A DNA stretch of 64,000 nt. Source: Latrodectus hesperus. Its lineage: Eukaryota; Arthropoda; Arachnida; Araneae; Theridiidae. The position numbers and the translations under genes were made by a program. Under the pieces are notes generated by a model, which ran no database searches, was not told the origin of the DNA, and saw only the letters and a program-made list of their open reading frames with translations. This document shows, piece after piece, positions 47,190-57,560 of this stretch. Each line of letters opens with the position of its first letter. Positions within the stretch are counted from its first letter, which is position 1. The DNA is taken from assembly GCA_037975125.1 (NCBI GenBank), contig CM075860.1:25772670-25836669 (forward strand). Reading direction: 5' to 3'.

Positions 47190-48083
47190 TATTAGGTTGG
47201 TGCGTATGAAATGTCGGATTCTCTTTACATGCGGACGTTTTCCTCCCTGTTTTCGTTATACTTTTGTATTTGGCATAACCTCATTCATACTCGTATTGTC
47301 CATTGCCAGAGACTCATTTCAGCAAAATAGGTTTTCTCGAAGGTCTTCCCTTTTTTATTTCTTTTGAGTTTATTGCCGATATGAATTATGCCGACATTCG
47401 CGTCATTTTCTTATATGAGTACAAACTTGGTAATAGTGCTGCAAAAGCTGCACGCAACATAAACCAAGTGTTTGGGGAGAATACGGTTAACGATCGGAAA
47501 GTGCAGCGTTGGTTCGAAAAATTTCGGACTGGCGATTTTTCACTGCAAAATGAGCCGCGCGGAAGACCCAAAACGTCTGTGAAGAATGATGACCTGAAAG
47601 CTCTAGTGGAAGCGGATCCAGCCGTATCCACGAGGGAACTTGCTATCAGGATGAAAGTTGACCATACAACGATATTGAGACACCTTTCTGAGATTGGCAA
47701 GGTTAAGAAGATGGACAAGTGGGTACCGCACGCACAGACAGAGCGAAATAAGCTGGATCGGTTAAACGTATGCTCATCATTTCAGCATCCACCATATTCA
47801 CCGGATCTCTCGCCGACCGATTATTTTTTCAAGCATTTAGAGCTGTTTTTAAGGGGCAAACACTATGAAAATGAAGACAGTCTAAAAAACTCGATATCAG
47901 AGTTTATTAATTCTAAAGACCAAAATTTTTTTAAGACAGGTATCTACGCTTTAAAATCTCGTTGGGAGAAGTGTATTGAAGCGAATGGAGCATACTTTGA
48001 TTGAATAAACAGCTTTTGAAGAAAGATATGCAGTTTTATAAAATCACTTAAGAATCCGACATTTCATACGTACCAACCTAATA
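47190..48083 (+). mobile_element. mariner element with intact ends, 890 bp
   Basis: The element runs 47192-48081 between TA duplications (47190-47191 and 48082-48083). Its termini TTAGGTTGGTGCGTATGAAA and the reverse complement of the right end (TTAGGTTGGTACGTATGAAA) differ at one position in 20; similarity continues through ATGTCGGATTC. A typical autonomous mariner is about 1.3 kb, so about 0.3-0.4 kb is missing inside. It may lie within the hAT relic region, whose right end is unknown. Confidence 0.9.
47381..48004 (+). CDS. mariner transposase with in-frame deletion of catalytic core
   Basis: The open frame from ATG 47381 (MNYADIRVIFLYEYKLGNSA) has 207 residues. The first part is a complete paired helix-turn-helix DNA-binding region with WFEKFRTGDFSLQNEPRGRP and a second helix-turn-helix ELAIRMKVDHTTILRHLSEI. 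It reaches the linker KWVPHAQTERNKLDRLNVCS. The frame then jumps from RLNVCSSF to QHPPYSPDLSPTDYFFKHLE, the third-Asp block of the DD34D triad, and ends with the usual C-terminus (CIEANGAYFD). About 110 residues holding the first two catalytic Asp are absent, yet the frame is intact. It should bind TIRs but not cut. Whether it is expressed is unknown; an in-frame deletion by chance has a 1 in 3 probability. Confidence 0.8.
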   Translation: MNYADIRVIFLYEYKLGNSAAKAARNINQVFGENTVNDRKVQRWFEKFRTGDFSLQNEPRGRPKTSVKNDDLKALVEADPAVSTRELAIRMKVDHTTILRHLSEIGKVKKMDKWVPHAQTERNKLDRLNVCSSFQHPPYSPDLSPTDYFFKHLELFLRGKHYENEDSLKNSISEFINSKDQNFFKTGIYALKSRWEKCIEANGAYFD

Positions 48084-48161
48084 CTTCTATATTTAAACTT
48101 ATTTACTAAATAATCTGTTCAACACCGTGTTGTTAGTAATTTCTAAACTGGATTAAATTTT

Positions 48162-49976
48162 TACTCTATTTATGCGAATCTAATGCCCAACAATGATATG
48201 AGGAATTTATTGAATCTTTATTTTATACAATAATGGATTTATATATAAACTATCAATCAATGGTATGATAATTTTATTTAAATTTAGATACCATATTTTA
48301 TACAACAGTGGATTTATACATAAACATGGAATCAACCTATTAGTGGGCTATTGTTATGTGAAAATAACATTGTTAATTACCACTACCATATATACGGTAC
48401 CTATCCTAAAACATGAACATGAAATAAATCGTAACATTTCTATCTAGTGGCTAACAGTTTCTACAATCAGTGATTAATAGTAAACGTCTTTATTCCCTAA
48501 TGTTTTCATCACTGGAGTCCCTGCAGCTCTCTTCATCAGAAGCAGATTCATTTCTTATTTCCTCATCATCATCATCGTCATCCTCGGCGTTCCAGAGCAC
48601 GTCATCTTCACTGCCATTCAAGGAATTTGAAATACAGCATTTCTTGAAAGATTTCACAATCATTGGTGCTTCGATGCTTTTCCAGGCAGCAGAAATGTGG
48701 TGGGCAGCACGCTTAATTTTTCCTGTCGGGGTCAATTCACGGCTTGGCTCCCAAAACCATTTTTCGTACTCCACCTGAAAGTACCCCTTAAAAGGTTTAT
48801 TAATACTAACGTCCAGGGGTTATAACACAGACGTCAACCTTCTAGAAATGATAACAAGATCGCTGACTAGGCTGTGCATCTTCTTTTTTACGTCGTCAGT
48901 GAGATGACAACGAAATGCGTCCAGACAAAGCATTGATGGTGGATTGGAGAGTCCACCGGGACGGTGTTCCCATACATTTCGGACCCAATTAAGGATTAAT
49001 GATTCCGTCATCCACGCCTTCTCTTGGTTTCGAATCTGGAAACAGCTTTTCCTTCTTAGGGGTTTTAGGGCATGTTTTCCGTTTAAAGATCAAGAAAGGG
49101 ATAAGTTTGCACCCGTCTTCTGTTATTGCCAGCATAACTGTTACGTGTTGTTTTTCACATGCTGAAGTTTTGATGATAACTTCTTAGTCCCCTTCTCCGT
49201 AATTGTGTACTTACGAGCCATATCAAACCAAATTTGCATCTTGTCAGCGTTGCCAATTCGCCTCATAGAAAAATTCTTTTTCTTCCGAAGTGTGATGACA
49301 TATCGCTGAAATGTTAGTAATTTTCCCTTAAAATCTGCAGGAAGTTTTTGGAATATTGTTGTACGGGCGTCTTTGAGATAAGCCCATCCGCTTCATAAAC
49401 CGATCCACCCATCCACGGCTTGCCTTAAACTCTTGTTTCGGTATTCCAAGAACTTCAGCCTCCTCTTTTGCTTTATTTCTTATGGTGTCATTAGACACAT
49501 ATTGTCCATTCTTCCTCCTTTCACGTACAAATTTCAAAACTTTCTTCAATTTTAGGGTTTTTTCCTTTGCGAAGACCAGAGAATTTCTATCTACTAGCTT
49601 TAGTCGCAAACAGTGCCAATTTTTGTTGCCCCCACAAGCGAACATTGCACTCAGCTACGTTGAACTATCTCCCTGCCTTTCTATTGCCATTTTTTCAGCA
49701 TAAAGAATTACTTTACGTTTGAAAGTAGCGTTATATGACATTCTTCTCTGTTTGCCCTCAATTTCGTGACTACGCATTCTGCAGTTTGTATCCTCTACTC
49801 AATAATGTGTCAACGGTAACTGTAGTTGAGAAAACCGGTAATCCATTGTTACGATTTAAATTTAGTTGACGTCATCGGTGAACTGCTAACCTTACACTCG
49901 AATCTAATGCGCACCCCAATTTTGAATACTACATTTGGCCAATAACGATGCGCATTAGATTTGTGTAAATACGGTA
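48162..49976 (-). mobile_element. pogo/Tigger-type DNA transposon
   Basis: TA at 48162-48163 and 49975-49976 could be the target duplication. The inner ends are imperfect inverted repeats over 29 bases (21 matches), each containing AATCTAATGC. A third copy of the AATCTAATGCGCA unit lies at 49901-49914. The transposase frame is broken. The element sits just right of the mariner. Confidence 0.7.
48490..49741 (-). pseudogene. pogo-type (CENP-B-like) transposase, broken
   Basis: It starts with MSYNATFKRKVILYAEKMAI at 49741, the CENP-B N-terminal helix-turn-helix. Next is the CENP-B/Tc5 helix-turn-helix (RRKNGQYVSNDTIRNKAKEE, GWVDRFMKRMGLSQRR). Catalytic-domain pieces follow: RRIGNADKMQIWFDMA and HVTVMLAITEDGCKLIPFL at about 49260-49080, then LDAFRCHLTDDVKKKMHSLV at about 48920 (second Asp region, LDAFRCH) and the third block before YFQVEYEKWFW. 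The tail is Asp/Glu/Ser-rich (48600-48490). Frames shift near 49320, 49080, 48960 and 48820, so it is inactive. Confidence 0.85.
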
Positions 49977-50108
49977 ATTCTTCCATAACTATACCCATTT
50001 AAGCAATCTATATAATAAAGCTATTTACTTTATAAATTAAAATAATTTTGGCACTTACGACATACCCATTAGCATTATTCATCAGTTAAAATATATAACT
50101 AAAAAAAT

Positions 50109-51894
50109 AAATATGGATCATCCAGAGAAGATTGATTTTTCTTCAACTACTCATACCGAAGAAAGAGATAATTATTTCTCAGAACTCGGCAAGGAACTAG
50201 AGCAAAAAGAATCTCAATTCAAGAGACAAGGATTACAATCATGCCTGTAGTAAACTTAGAGTTAATTTATATTATGAAGATGATGTCTCGCTCTTCCAAG
50301 ATGAAGAACCGAGCATCAATAAAGAATATTATAACGATCATGAAGGTGAAAGTAAAATGTTTGAAAAACTAAGAATGATAATTCGGCAACAAAAATTTTC
50401 GAAATACGTATAATCGGAACATGAACGTCTAGAATCAGATAAAAAATTCGCAATCATCAAGAAAATTTAGTAAAATTAAATAAAAGAAAACCACACGCAT
50501 TAAACATCTCTGAAGAATCAAATAAGAAACTTTACTATAAATTACCTTCACGAACAATTTTCAAACATAAATACTAAACTAAATGAGATTTGCAAAATGG
50601 AATCAAAATTAGAAATATCTATCACTGAAGAAAAGAGCAAACCAAAGAAGATTACCCAAAAACCATAGTGAAGTATTAAAGAAGAGGATGGAAAAAAATC
50701 TGCCACAGTCATAGTTCTGCCCAAAAAAGGTATCTTTCAAGAAATTCATAAGAAAAAACTAGTTAACTTTACCTGCTCAATTAAATCAAGAAGGATTGTT
50801 TGGGATAGATTAACAACTAAAATTCTTTATAGAAATGAAACAGACAAATCAAAATTGATTCAACAACTACGGCAGAAGCTCAACCTTAGAAGAACCAAGG
50901 AACCAGACTAAAAAGATAATTCTTTTTAATATCTTAATTTCAATCAGAGAAGAAGATATCATCAAAGTATTGGAGGATGAAGCACAGATAACAAGATTAG
51001 ACAATCCCATAAATAAAACAGAAATCAGAGTGCACAGATACAGATAAAAACTCAGTTATTGAACCTGGCAAGATAATGTACTCGTAAACAAAAATATTTG
51101 TTCTTCGTATTTCGAATCTAGTGTAATTTTTAGGCCATTCAGAAATATATGAAGATGTTACAACTGACAGAGCTTTGAGCATATTGGCCGATATTGCATT
51201 TCAAAACCATTTTATGGGAAATGCAGTAAAAACCGTAGCACAGAAATTTGCAAATCTACGTTAAGCTGCTGTATCAACTGTAAAAAGCCAATGATAAAGG
51301 AAACAACTATCTAATAAATCACCTAGCTTATTCCAGAAGGTGTATCGATTATAAAAGTCTAATTAACTATCAAAACCAAAGAAAACAATCAAATTAATTA
51401 CATCACAAAGACACTTGTAAGAATGAAATGCAGAAATCATTTGATAACCTCAAGCCCCAGTAATTTCATAAAAACTCATACCCTAATTGACTTAAATATC
51501 TTCCAAATAAATTTCTGAAAATCAAATACTCCTACAGATCTCTTACAAGTCATAGCGGAAAAACATGATATGAAAGTTTTCCTCGTTCAAGACCACTGCA
51601 TTCTGAACGAAAGAATCATTGGTATTCCTTCGGCATGGACGTACTGGACTTCGAATAATTGCAATACAGCCATCATAGTTACGATGAGGGACTTAAAGCC
51701 AATCTTGGTTCACTCTCGATTTCAGCGATCATCGATACATATCAATTACCCTTAACAAAGTTACTAAATGCTTGAAAGAGAAAAATACAAGACATCATAT
51801 GGAAACCACGCCAAATTTTGAAATCTGCTCTGTCCTTATATTCAAGTCTTTCAAAACACTATTGATATAGCAAACACAAAAACTAAAGTAGAAA
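50109..51894 (+). pseudogene. RNase H-bearing LINE, 5' part: ORF1 and endonuclease start (broken)
   Basis: Plus-strand pieces begin with a decayed ORF1 (TVIVLPKKGIFQEIHKKKLV and IVWDRLTTKILYRNETDKSK near 50710-50840). Decayed Gag-like sequence follows. At 51560 the endonuclease opens with HDMKVFLVQDHCILNERIIG and continues IIVTMRDLKPILVHSRFQ. It resembles the APE-type endonuclease of I/Jockey-group LINEs (LQEPY position reads VQDHC). Many stops. It stops abruptly at 51894, where the TIR-bounded segment begins. The missing middle of ORF2 resumes at 57099. Confidence 0.75.
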
Positions 51895-52010
51895 CCCATA
51901 CAACACAATTTCGTCCAGTAGACGTCGATATGACATCATCAGCGGGATGTACTCTAATCCAGTAGACGTCTCTTTTTGGTCCAGTTTAGATCCATGGCAC
52001 GTCAAATATC
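51895..52010. repeat. Left terminal repeat of the 5.2-kb segment
   Basis: 116 bp with GTAGACGTC units at about 51919 and 51963. It is repeated almost exactly at 54107-54219 in the same orientation, with one 3-base indel and a few substitutions. Confidence 0.85.
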
Positions 52011-52961
52011 CACCTATTTTACTTCCACTATACGTCTACGAGACGTTGCCAGTGGATAGTTCATGGACGAAATTTGGATGTATTCATCCGCACTGCTCTG
52101 TACTAGGTAGTTTTGTGGATGTATTCTAGATGTACTAAGATTTTGGAATAATCCCTCATCTATCTTAGTGGCTCATATATTTTTGTCCGCTAGACAAAGA
52201 GAAAACTATTTTTAATTAACTTGTTACTTATGAAATTGCTTTAGCATCACATTTTTCTTAATTTTTAGTCAAATATTCCAGATTTATGACAGATTTACTG
52301 TTCTAGTTAATGTAATAAAATTCTCACAATTGATAAATTAGCATTATATTTTTATGCTCATTATTTTATAGTTAACCTTTAGAAAATTTAGTTTCTTATT
52401 GTTTAAAATAAAACGATTCTTTTCTCTTTTGAAAAGTTAAAAATTACTTCTAAGAAGTTTCCAATGAATGCATAAATATATGAATTACTATTATAACTAG
52501 AGAGTAATAAAATAGTCAAAAGGATATTTTTATTTGTAGAGTGTAATTTTTTTTATTTTAATGTCAGGCAAATTATTGTTCATATTTTATTTTTTTAATT
52601 AATTTTGTAGTAAGAGAAACTTATAAGAATTATTTATTTCTCAGCCTAATATTTTAACTAATTCATATAATTTCAACAATGTCTTTTTTGTAAAAGATAA
52701 AAGAGAAACTTTTATTTAACTAAAATTTTCCACTCAATTGAATATTCCAAATTATTATGACAAAAAATTATGAAAATTACTTATTTCATTGTTTAAAAGC
52801 TGAATTATTTTTCTTTCTAAAATTTAAATTTGTGTAAGAAAACATTCCAGCAAGAAAGTGTAAATCTTAATTAATTCAAGAAAAATATAACAAACTAATA
52901 GGATTTATTTTTAATGCACACAATTTTTATTCTAATCATTTACATTATACAGAAATATTAA

Positions 52962-53086
52962 TTAACTGAAATGTTTGATTCCTTCATTGATAAATCTTGC
53001 TTTCGCATGACGTAACCAGTTCATTATCGCAGTTTCCATTTCACCATCGGTTGTCTTTGAATACTGTGGAGCTCACCACACAGCAT
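52962..53086 (-). CDS. DUF4806 gene, last exon (contains TGA)
   Basis: Acceptor ttttcag, stop TAA 52964-52962. The phase set by the previous exon puts a TGA at 53075-53073, four codons after the junction. The downstream residues still match the domain end. Confidence 0.65.
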
Positions 53087-56042
53087 CTGAAAATAAAGTA
53101 CATTTAAAATAATTAACAATAACGATTAACATTTTCAGATGAATAACCTCAGACAAAATAATAGTAAAAATCCAGAAGACAATTTTCATCAATATTTAAT
53201 TTATTTCTTATCAATCTGATTAATACATAAAACTGATTGGATGTAAATCTCATTAGTAAAAAAACAGCGTAAATTAATCAGAAAAATATCAAAAATTTCC
53301 TTCACTAATTTAAGACATTAAGTAACTTTATAATAACATTGTTAGAAATATTTATATTTTAATTCAGTAAATGTTTTAAATATCTATTTAGCAATTCAAT
53401 TTCTGAGAAATATCAGCTTTGTAAATATGGTAACCTTTGTGTTTGATTAAATAATTAAAATTACAAAATGTTTAAAATATGTTACAAAAACCTTCAAATT
53501 ATCAGATAGAATTGAACATTACTTTTATAATGATAACAGTGCTTATGTAATCAAACAGAGAATTGAATTTATATATTAGCTCTTACATAAATATATTTCA
53601 TTAAAAAAATTTTTTTATGAGAAGTGTATTTTTCATCATTTCTACAAAAGAAAACTTTCAATGACTTGCTTATTCAAATATTGCACTTACCTAAAACTAA
53701 CTGCTTCATATTTAGTCCATTAAAAGATTTATTATCCCTAGCACCAAAGTAACTGAACTCAGGTGCAAGTTCATTGGTCATCAATTTTTTAATGATGCTT
53801 ATAGTGCAATTCCCGGAAAAAGTTCCCCCAGACAAGCTTAAAAAGTGACACTGAAACAAAACAAATAAAAATATAAATACTTTATAATTAAAAACATTTT
53901 ATAATTTAAATTTGAAATTACTGTATTAATTTTGGCAACATCCATACATTATATAGTCATAATAATAATTATTATTTACAGCATAAAATTCACATAAGTT
54001 TTAGAAAAATAAATCGAATATATTCCTACATTTAATAAAGCTTTTATATATAAAAAATAACTATTTAAACAATACAAAATCAAATCAACTATAGTATAGT
54101 AACAGCCCCATACGACACAATTTCGTCCAGTAGACGTCGATATGACATCAGGTGGATGTACTCTAATCCAGTAGACGCCTCATTTTGGTCCAGTTTAGAT
54201 CCATGGCACGTCAAATATCATAATACCAATTTTAGAAATGTTTATCTTTTTAATTACATATATGCTAAACCTAAGGGACTTAATTTCTGGGAAAAATATA
54301 CTACTTAATCTTTTAACCTTTGGAATTGATTGAATAACTGAAATTACAAAATTTGTAATGAATCTTCAAATTAGCAAAACAAGAGTTAGATTAATAGGTA
54401 AAATTTAACGTTACCATTAAAAGAACAGAACTTAAATAATCAAATATAGAATTGAATTTACATATATTAGTGCTCAATATAAACAGAAATGTTATTTACT
54501 AAGGAATGTATTAAATGTTTTGATTAATCATTTTTATCATTTTTACAACAGTAAACTCTTAATAAAATTTAATACATGAAATGTTTATTTACAATTTGCA
54601 CTCAGTAGAAACAAATTGCGATGTTTTTAATCTTTAAAGGATTTATTTTTTCTTGCTCTACATTAGTTCCAAATAAACATAAATAATATGAAAAAATTTA
54701 AAAAAATTTTTTAATTTGCTTATTTTAAATTTAATCTCACCTTCATGTATATAAATTTGTTATTCTCATTTAACTGTAAAGGAAAACAAAATTTATAAAT
54801 GCGGTACGCACACATTTTATCTTTTAAGATACAATTCAACTTTATCAACCAAAATAATTAAAGCATAACACAATAAAAAAAATTAAAAATCTTATAAATA
54901 TAAAACCTAAATATTTATAAAACAAATTATTCTTTCAATTTATTTCAAACTAGGTTCAGCCCATCATAAGCAATTTTTCATGCATAGCAGAGCAGAATAT
55001 GAAACACTATAGAAAATATGAATTTCCAATTAACATTCAATAAATAAATGATGTTTACTGTGATCAAATGTGTACATCTTTTTTAATAATATTCAAATTA
55101 AATTGATAAAGACAGATATTTAATAGAACTAAAAATCAGGTTATTGTATGAAACGTAGATGCCATTCAATTTATTTTTGCCAGTAAAGTTTGAAGTCTGT
55201 CGAAAAGTGAACTACTACAAAATAACTTTAAAGGAATACAACTAAAAATAGAATATTGATATTTCTGTTTAAATCTAAATCAGAGAATCATTTATTAAGT
55301 CAAATTAATCAACAGAATTTGAATGGAAATACACATATAATATTCATTCCAAAAACTTTGTTCATTGTTCTGTTTACGTAATCATTTTGTTTTTAATTGC
55401 ACTGAGATCATACTTCTTAACTTCCTTTCAGGGTATACACATACAAGCAAATGGTTTGAATTTCAGAAATTTCAGTTAGTTACTAATTTCATTTTTAACA
55501 ACAAACTAAATTTTTCTCATACAATAAGGTTTTAACTATATTAATTTAAAAATAATAAATAGAAACGAAATCAATGTATTAAGAGTTTCATTTGCTATTA
55601 TAATTTATGATTTTTTCTCTAAAATGAGCATTCTTATATTAATTTACATAGATATATAAAGTGTAATTTAAAAAGTAATTTATTTTGAAGATATCAGATG
55701 GTTTTTGTAAGAGTATTAAACAAAATAATACAAAATAAGAATATACACAAAATATCCAGCATTACAAGCATTATGGAAGTAGGAAATTTTGCTACCAAAT
55801 TAAGTGTACAGAAAATCTTATAAAAAATCACATTCTAAATGTTAAATCAATGAAGATGTAAACAATTTATACTAAATCATTTTACATAATCTTAAACATC
55901 ATTTTTCATTAAAATAAAAGAAATTGCTTACTTCAAATTCTAGAACTTTTAGTATAGACAACAAATTTAAATCTTCCAGAGGATTCTCCAGGAAAGTAAG
56001 AATTCCAAATTCTGGTATATAGGAAATAAACATATCTTCCAT
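52962..56042 (-). CDS. DUF4806-domain protein gene, spliced, one in-frame TGA
   Basis: Coding exons on the minus strand: 56042-55932 (MEDMFISYIPEFGILTFLEN...), 54773-54741 (33-nt micro-exon, LNENNKFIYMK), 53850-53691 (CHFLSLSGGTFSGNCTISII...), 53086-52962 (...EMETAIMNWLRHAKARF), stop TAA. All junctions are GT/AG and in phase, giving 142 sense codons plus the stop. From LSLSGG to WLRHA it matches the DUF4806 domain, a C-terminal domain of unknown function frequent in arthropods: IKKLMTNELAPEFSYFGARD and the W-L-R-H-A end are diagnostic. The upstream part of usual family members is missing, and codon 106 is TGA (53075-53073, probably from CGA). It is either a truncated pseudogene or a captured gene fragment. 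Confidence 0.7.
53691..53850 (-). CDS. DUF4806 gene, core exon
   Basis: Acceptor gtttcag, donor gtaagt; 160 nt holding most of the domain, ending in NGLNMKQLVL and one base of the next codon. Confidence 0.75.
54107..54219. repeat. Internal second copy of the left terminal repeat
   Basis: 113 bp matching 51895-52010 from CCCATAC to GTCAAATATC, after which similarity ends sharply. It lies in the DUF4806 intron between the micro-exon and exon 4. Confidence 0.85.
54741..54773 (-). CDS. DUF4806 gene micro-exon (33 nt)
   Basis: Acceptor tttacag, donor gtgaga; 11 codons. The residues fill the helix that precedes LSLxGG in other DUF4806 proteins, so it is needed for a continuous domain. Confidence 0.6.
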
Positions 56043-56046
56043 TTAA
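55932..56046 (-). CDS. DUF4806 gene, first coding exon
   Basis: Acceptor ttttgtag before 56046, start ATG at 56042, donor gtaagc after 55932. The acceptor just upstream of the ATG implies a non-coding first exon. Confidence 0.65.
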
Positions 56047-56741
56047 CTACAAAATACAGAAATTAATTTTCAAGTATACATTTTAATAGCTCTTCATTTG
56101 AAATATTAGTGCAGCATACATTAAAATTGGGAGATATAATTTTTTCTAGCTAAGTAGCAAAATCTTGAATTATTGATTTAAAATTTGATATACAATAAGA
56201 AAAAAACACTCAGATTTTCAAATCTCCAATAAAAAGTATTTTAATTAAACATTAAATCTTTGAATCAAATCCTAATATTGATTAATATTTATCTTGTTGA
56301 AATCAAGATATAAATACATAAGTCTTTGTATGATATAATAATAATAAATTTAAGTAATTTTGGAGAGAAAAAATGATTTTTATTAAAGAAAATTATTGTG
56401 GTATTTTCTTCCAGCAATTTTCATCCTAATCGTAATGTTTGCATTTTTTCAGCCTAAAAATAATTTTAAAATTTGGTGACATAAAAAAATTATTACATTC
56501 TGCTATCAAGCGCAATTTATAAATAAAAGCAATATTTATCTTTTAAGGTTAATTTAAAATAGTTACAAATGTAATTTGTTAAAGTAAAAATACACTTAAT
56601 CATGGTTGGTTTTCTACACTTAGATAACACTACTCAGTTTTAAACCTTATTTATATTATGACTTCTTTGGAATGAAAATAGGTTATTTAGAAAGACTAAA
56701 ATATGAATGGATAAAAGAAAAGCAATTATTTTTTAACTTAC

Positions 56742-56800
56742 TTCGTTAAACACTTCTTAACGTAGTAATAAACGACTGTAGACTGTTGCAGTTAATTACC
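56742..56800 (-). other. Possible 5' UTR exon of the DUF4806 gene
   Basis: A gtaagt donor (56741-56736) sits 0.7 kb upstream of the acceptor at 56047, so a non-coding leader exon ending at 56742 is plausible. Its 5' edge is a guess. Confidence 0.35.
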
Positions 56801-57098
56801 TACTTTTAATACATGTCAAGATAACATCCATTATGAATGTCTTCAGTACGTCCACCATGGACGTCCAAATTACATCGATCATAGACACATCAATTACGCC
56901 TATTACAGATTCAAATGCTAATACTCCAAAATTCATCCATCGTGGGTTTCAGTCCGACGTTGATATGTAGTCGATAGAAGAACATCCAGTTCACATCTAA
57001 CCATGGACGTCTTTATGACATCCAAAAGGTATCCAGGACGTCTTTTGGACTCTATTGATCTTTAAAAGACGTCTAATAGACGTGTGTGGTTGTATGGG

Positions 57099-57560
57099 AA
57101 AATATAACTTTATGACAACAAAGTGCAATTTCCGAATGCTGCTCAAAATCGTTCAAAATAAAAATAAAAATCTAAGTGTCAAACCTTCTTTGTGTACTTT
57201 ATCATTGGAAATCAAAAAGAAAGAACTCGAGGCCATAAGGAGAAGAATTCAACGAGGCTAACGAAATGAAAAAGAACAGTTCTGTAACAACTATAAAATC
57301 AAAGTGGCTTCTTATAATAAATTAATTAGAACTACCAAGAAAATACATGAATAAATTTCTGATCAGCAGCAAAAGACCCATTTGGGAAAGTATATAATTC
57401 AGCGTTCAACAAAAGTATTCCTACCTCCAACCTTTTTAACCTATCTTCAAATATATTTAAAGGCTCCCAACTCGACACAAATAAGATCCTTGAATATCTT
57501 TTCCCAGAACCTCTAATTCCCATATCTTTGCAACCACCTTTGAAAAAAAGTAAGGTAATA
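57099..57560 (+). pseudogene. RNase H-bearing LINE, middle part of ORF2
   Basis: It resumes where 51894 stopped and gives TLSLEIKKKELEAIRRRIQR (linker after the endonuclease; compare WWTxEL...LRRR). It continues with NYKIKVASYNKLIRTTKKIH and FNKSIPTSNLFNLSSNIFKG-like pieces near 57400. The reverse-transcriptase core that should follow is missing; sequence from about 57560 to 58770 is unrelated AT-rich DNA. Confidence 0.65.

Larger units (their letters stand above)
51895..57098. mobile_element. 5.2-kb TIR-bounded segment carrying a DUF4806 gene
   Basis: The left end CCCATACAACACAATTTCG and the reverse complement of the right end (CCCATACAACCACACACG) share ten terminal bases and then GTCxxxTAGACGTC. 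Both subterminal regions (51895-52130, 56790-57098) are less AT-rich and full of GACGTC-type units. LINE ORF2 sequence stops at the left border and resumes at the right border, so the segment was inserted as one unit. The flanking bases GAAA and AAAA allow at most a 3-base AAA duplication. Inside is a spliced minus-strand gene (next entries) and no recognisable transposase. The superfamily is unknown to me. Confidence 0.65.

Noticed and set aside
47303..47380. Upstream extension of the mariner transposase frame
   Set aside because: It begins at a non-ATG codon and does not match mariner N-termini; ATG 47381 fits the family.
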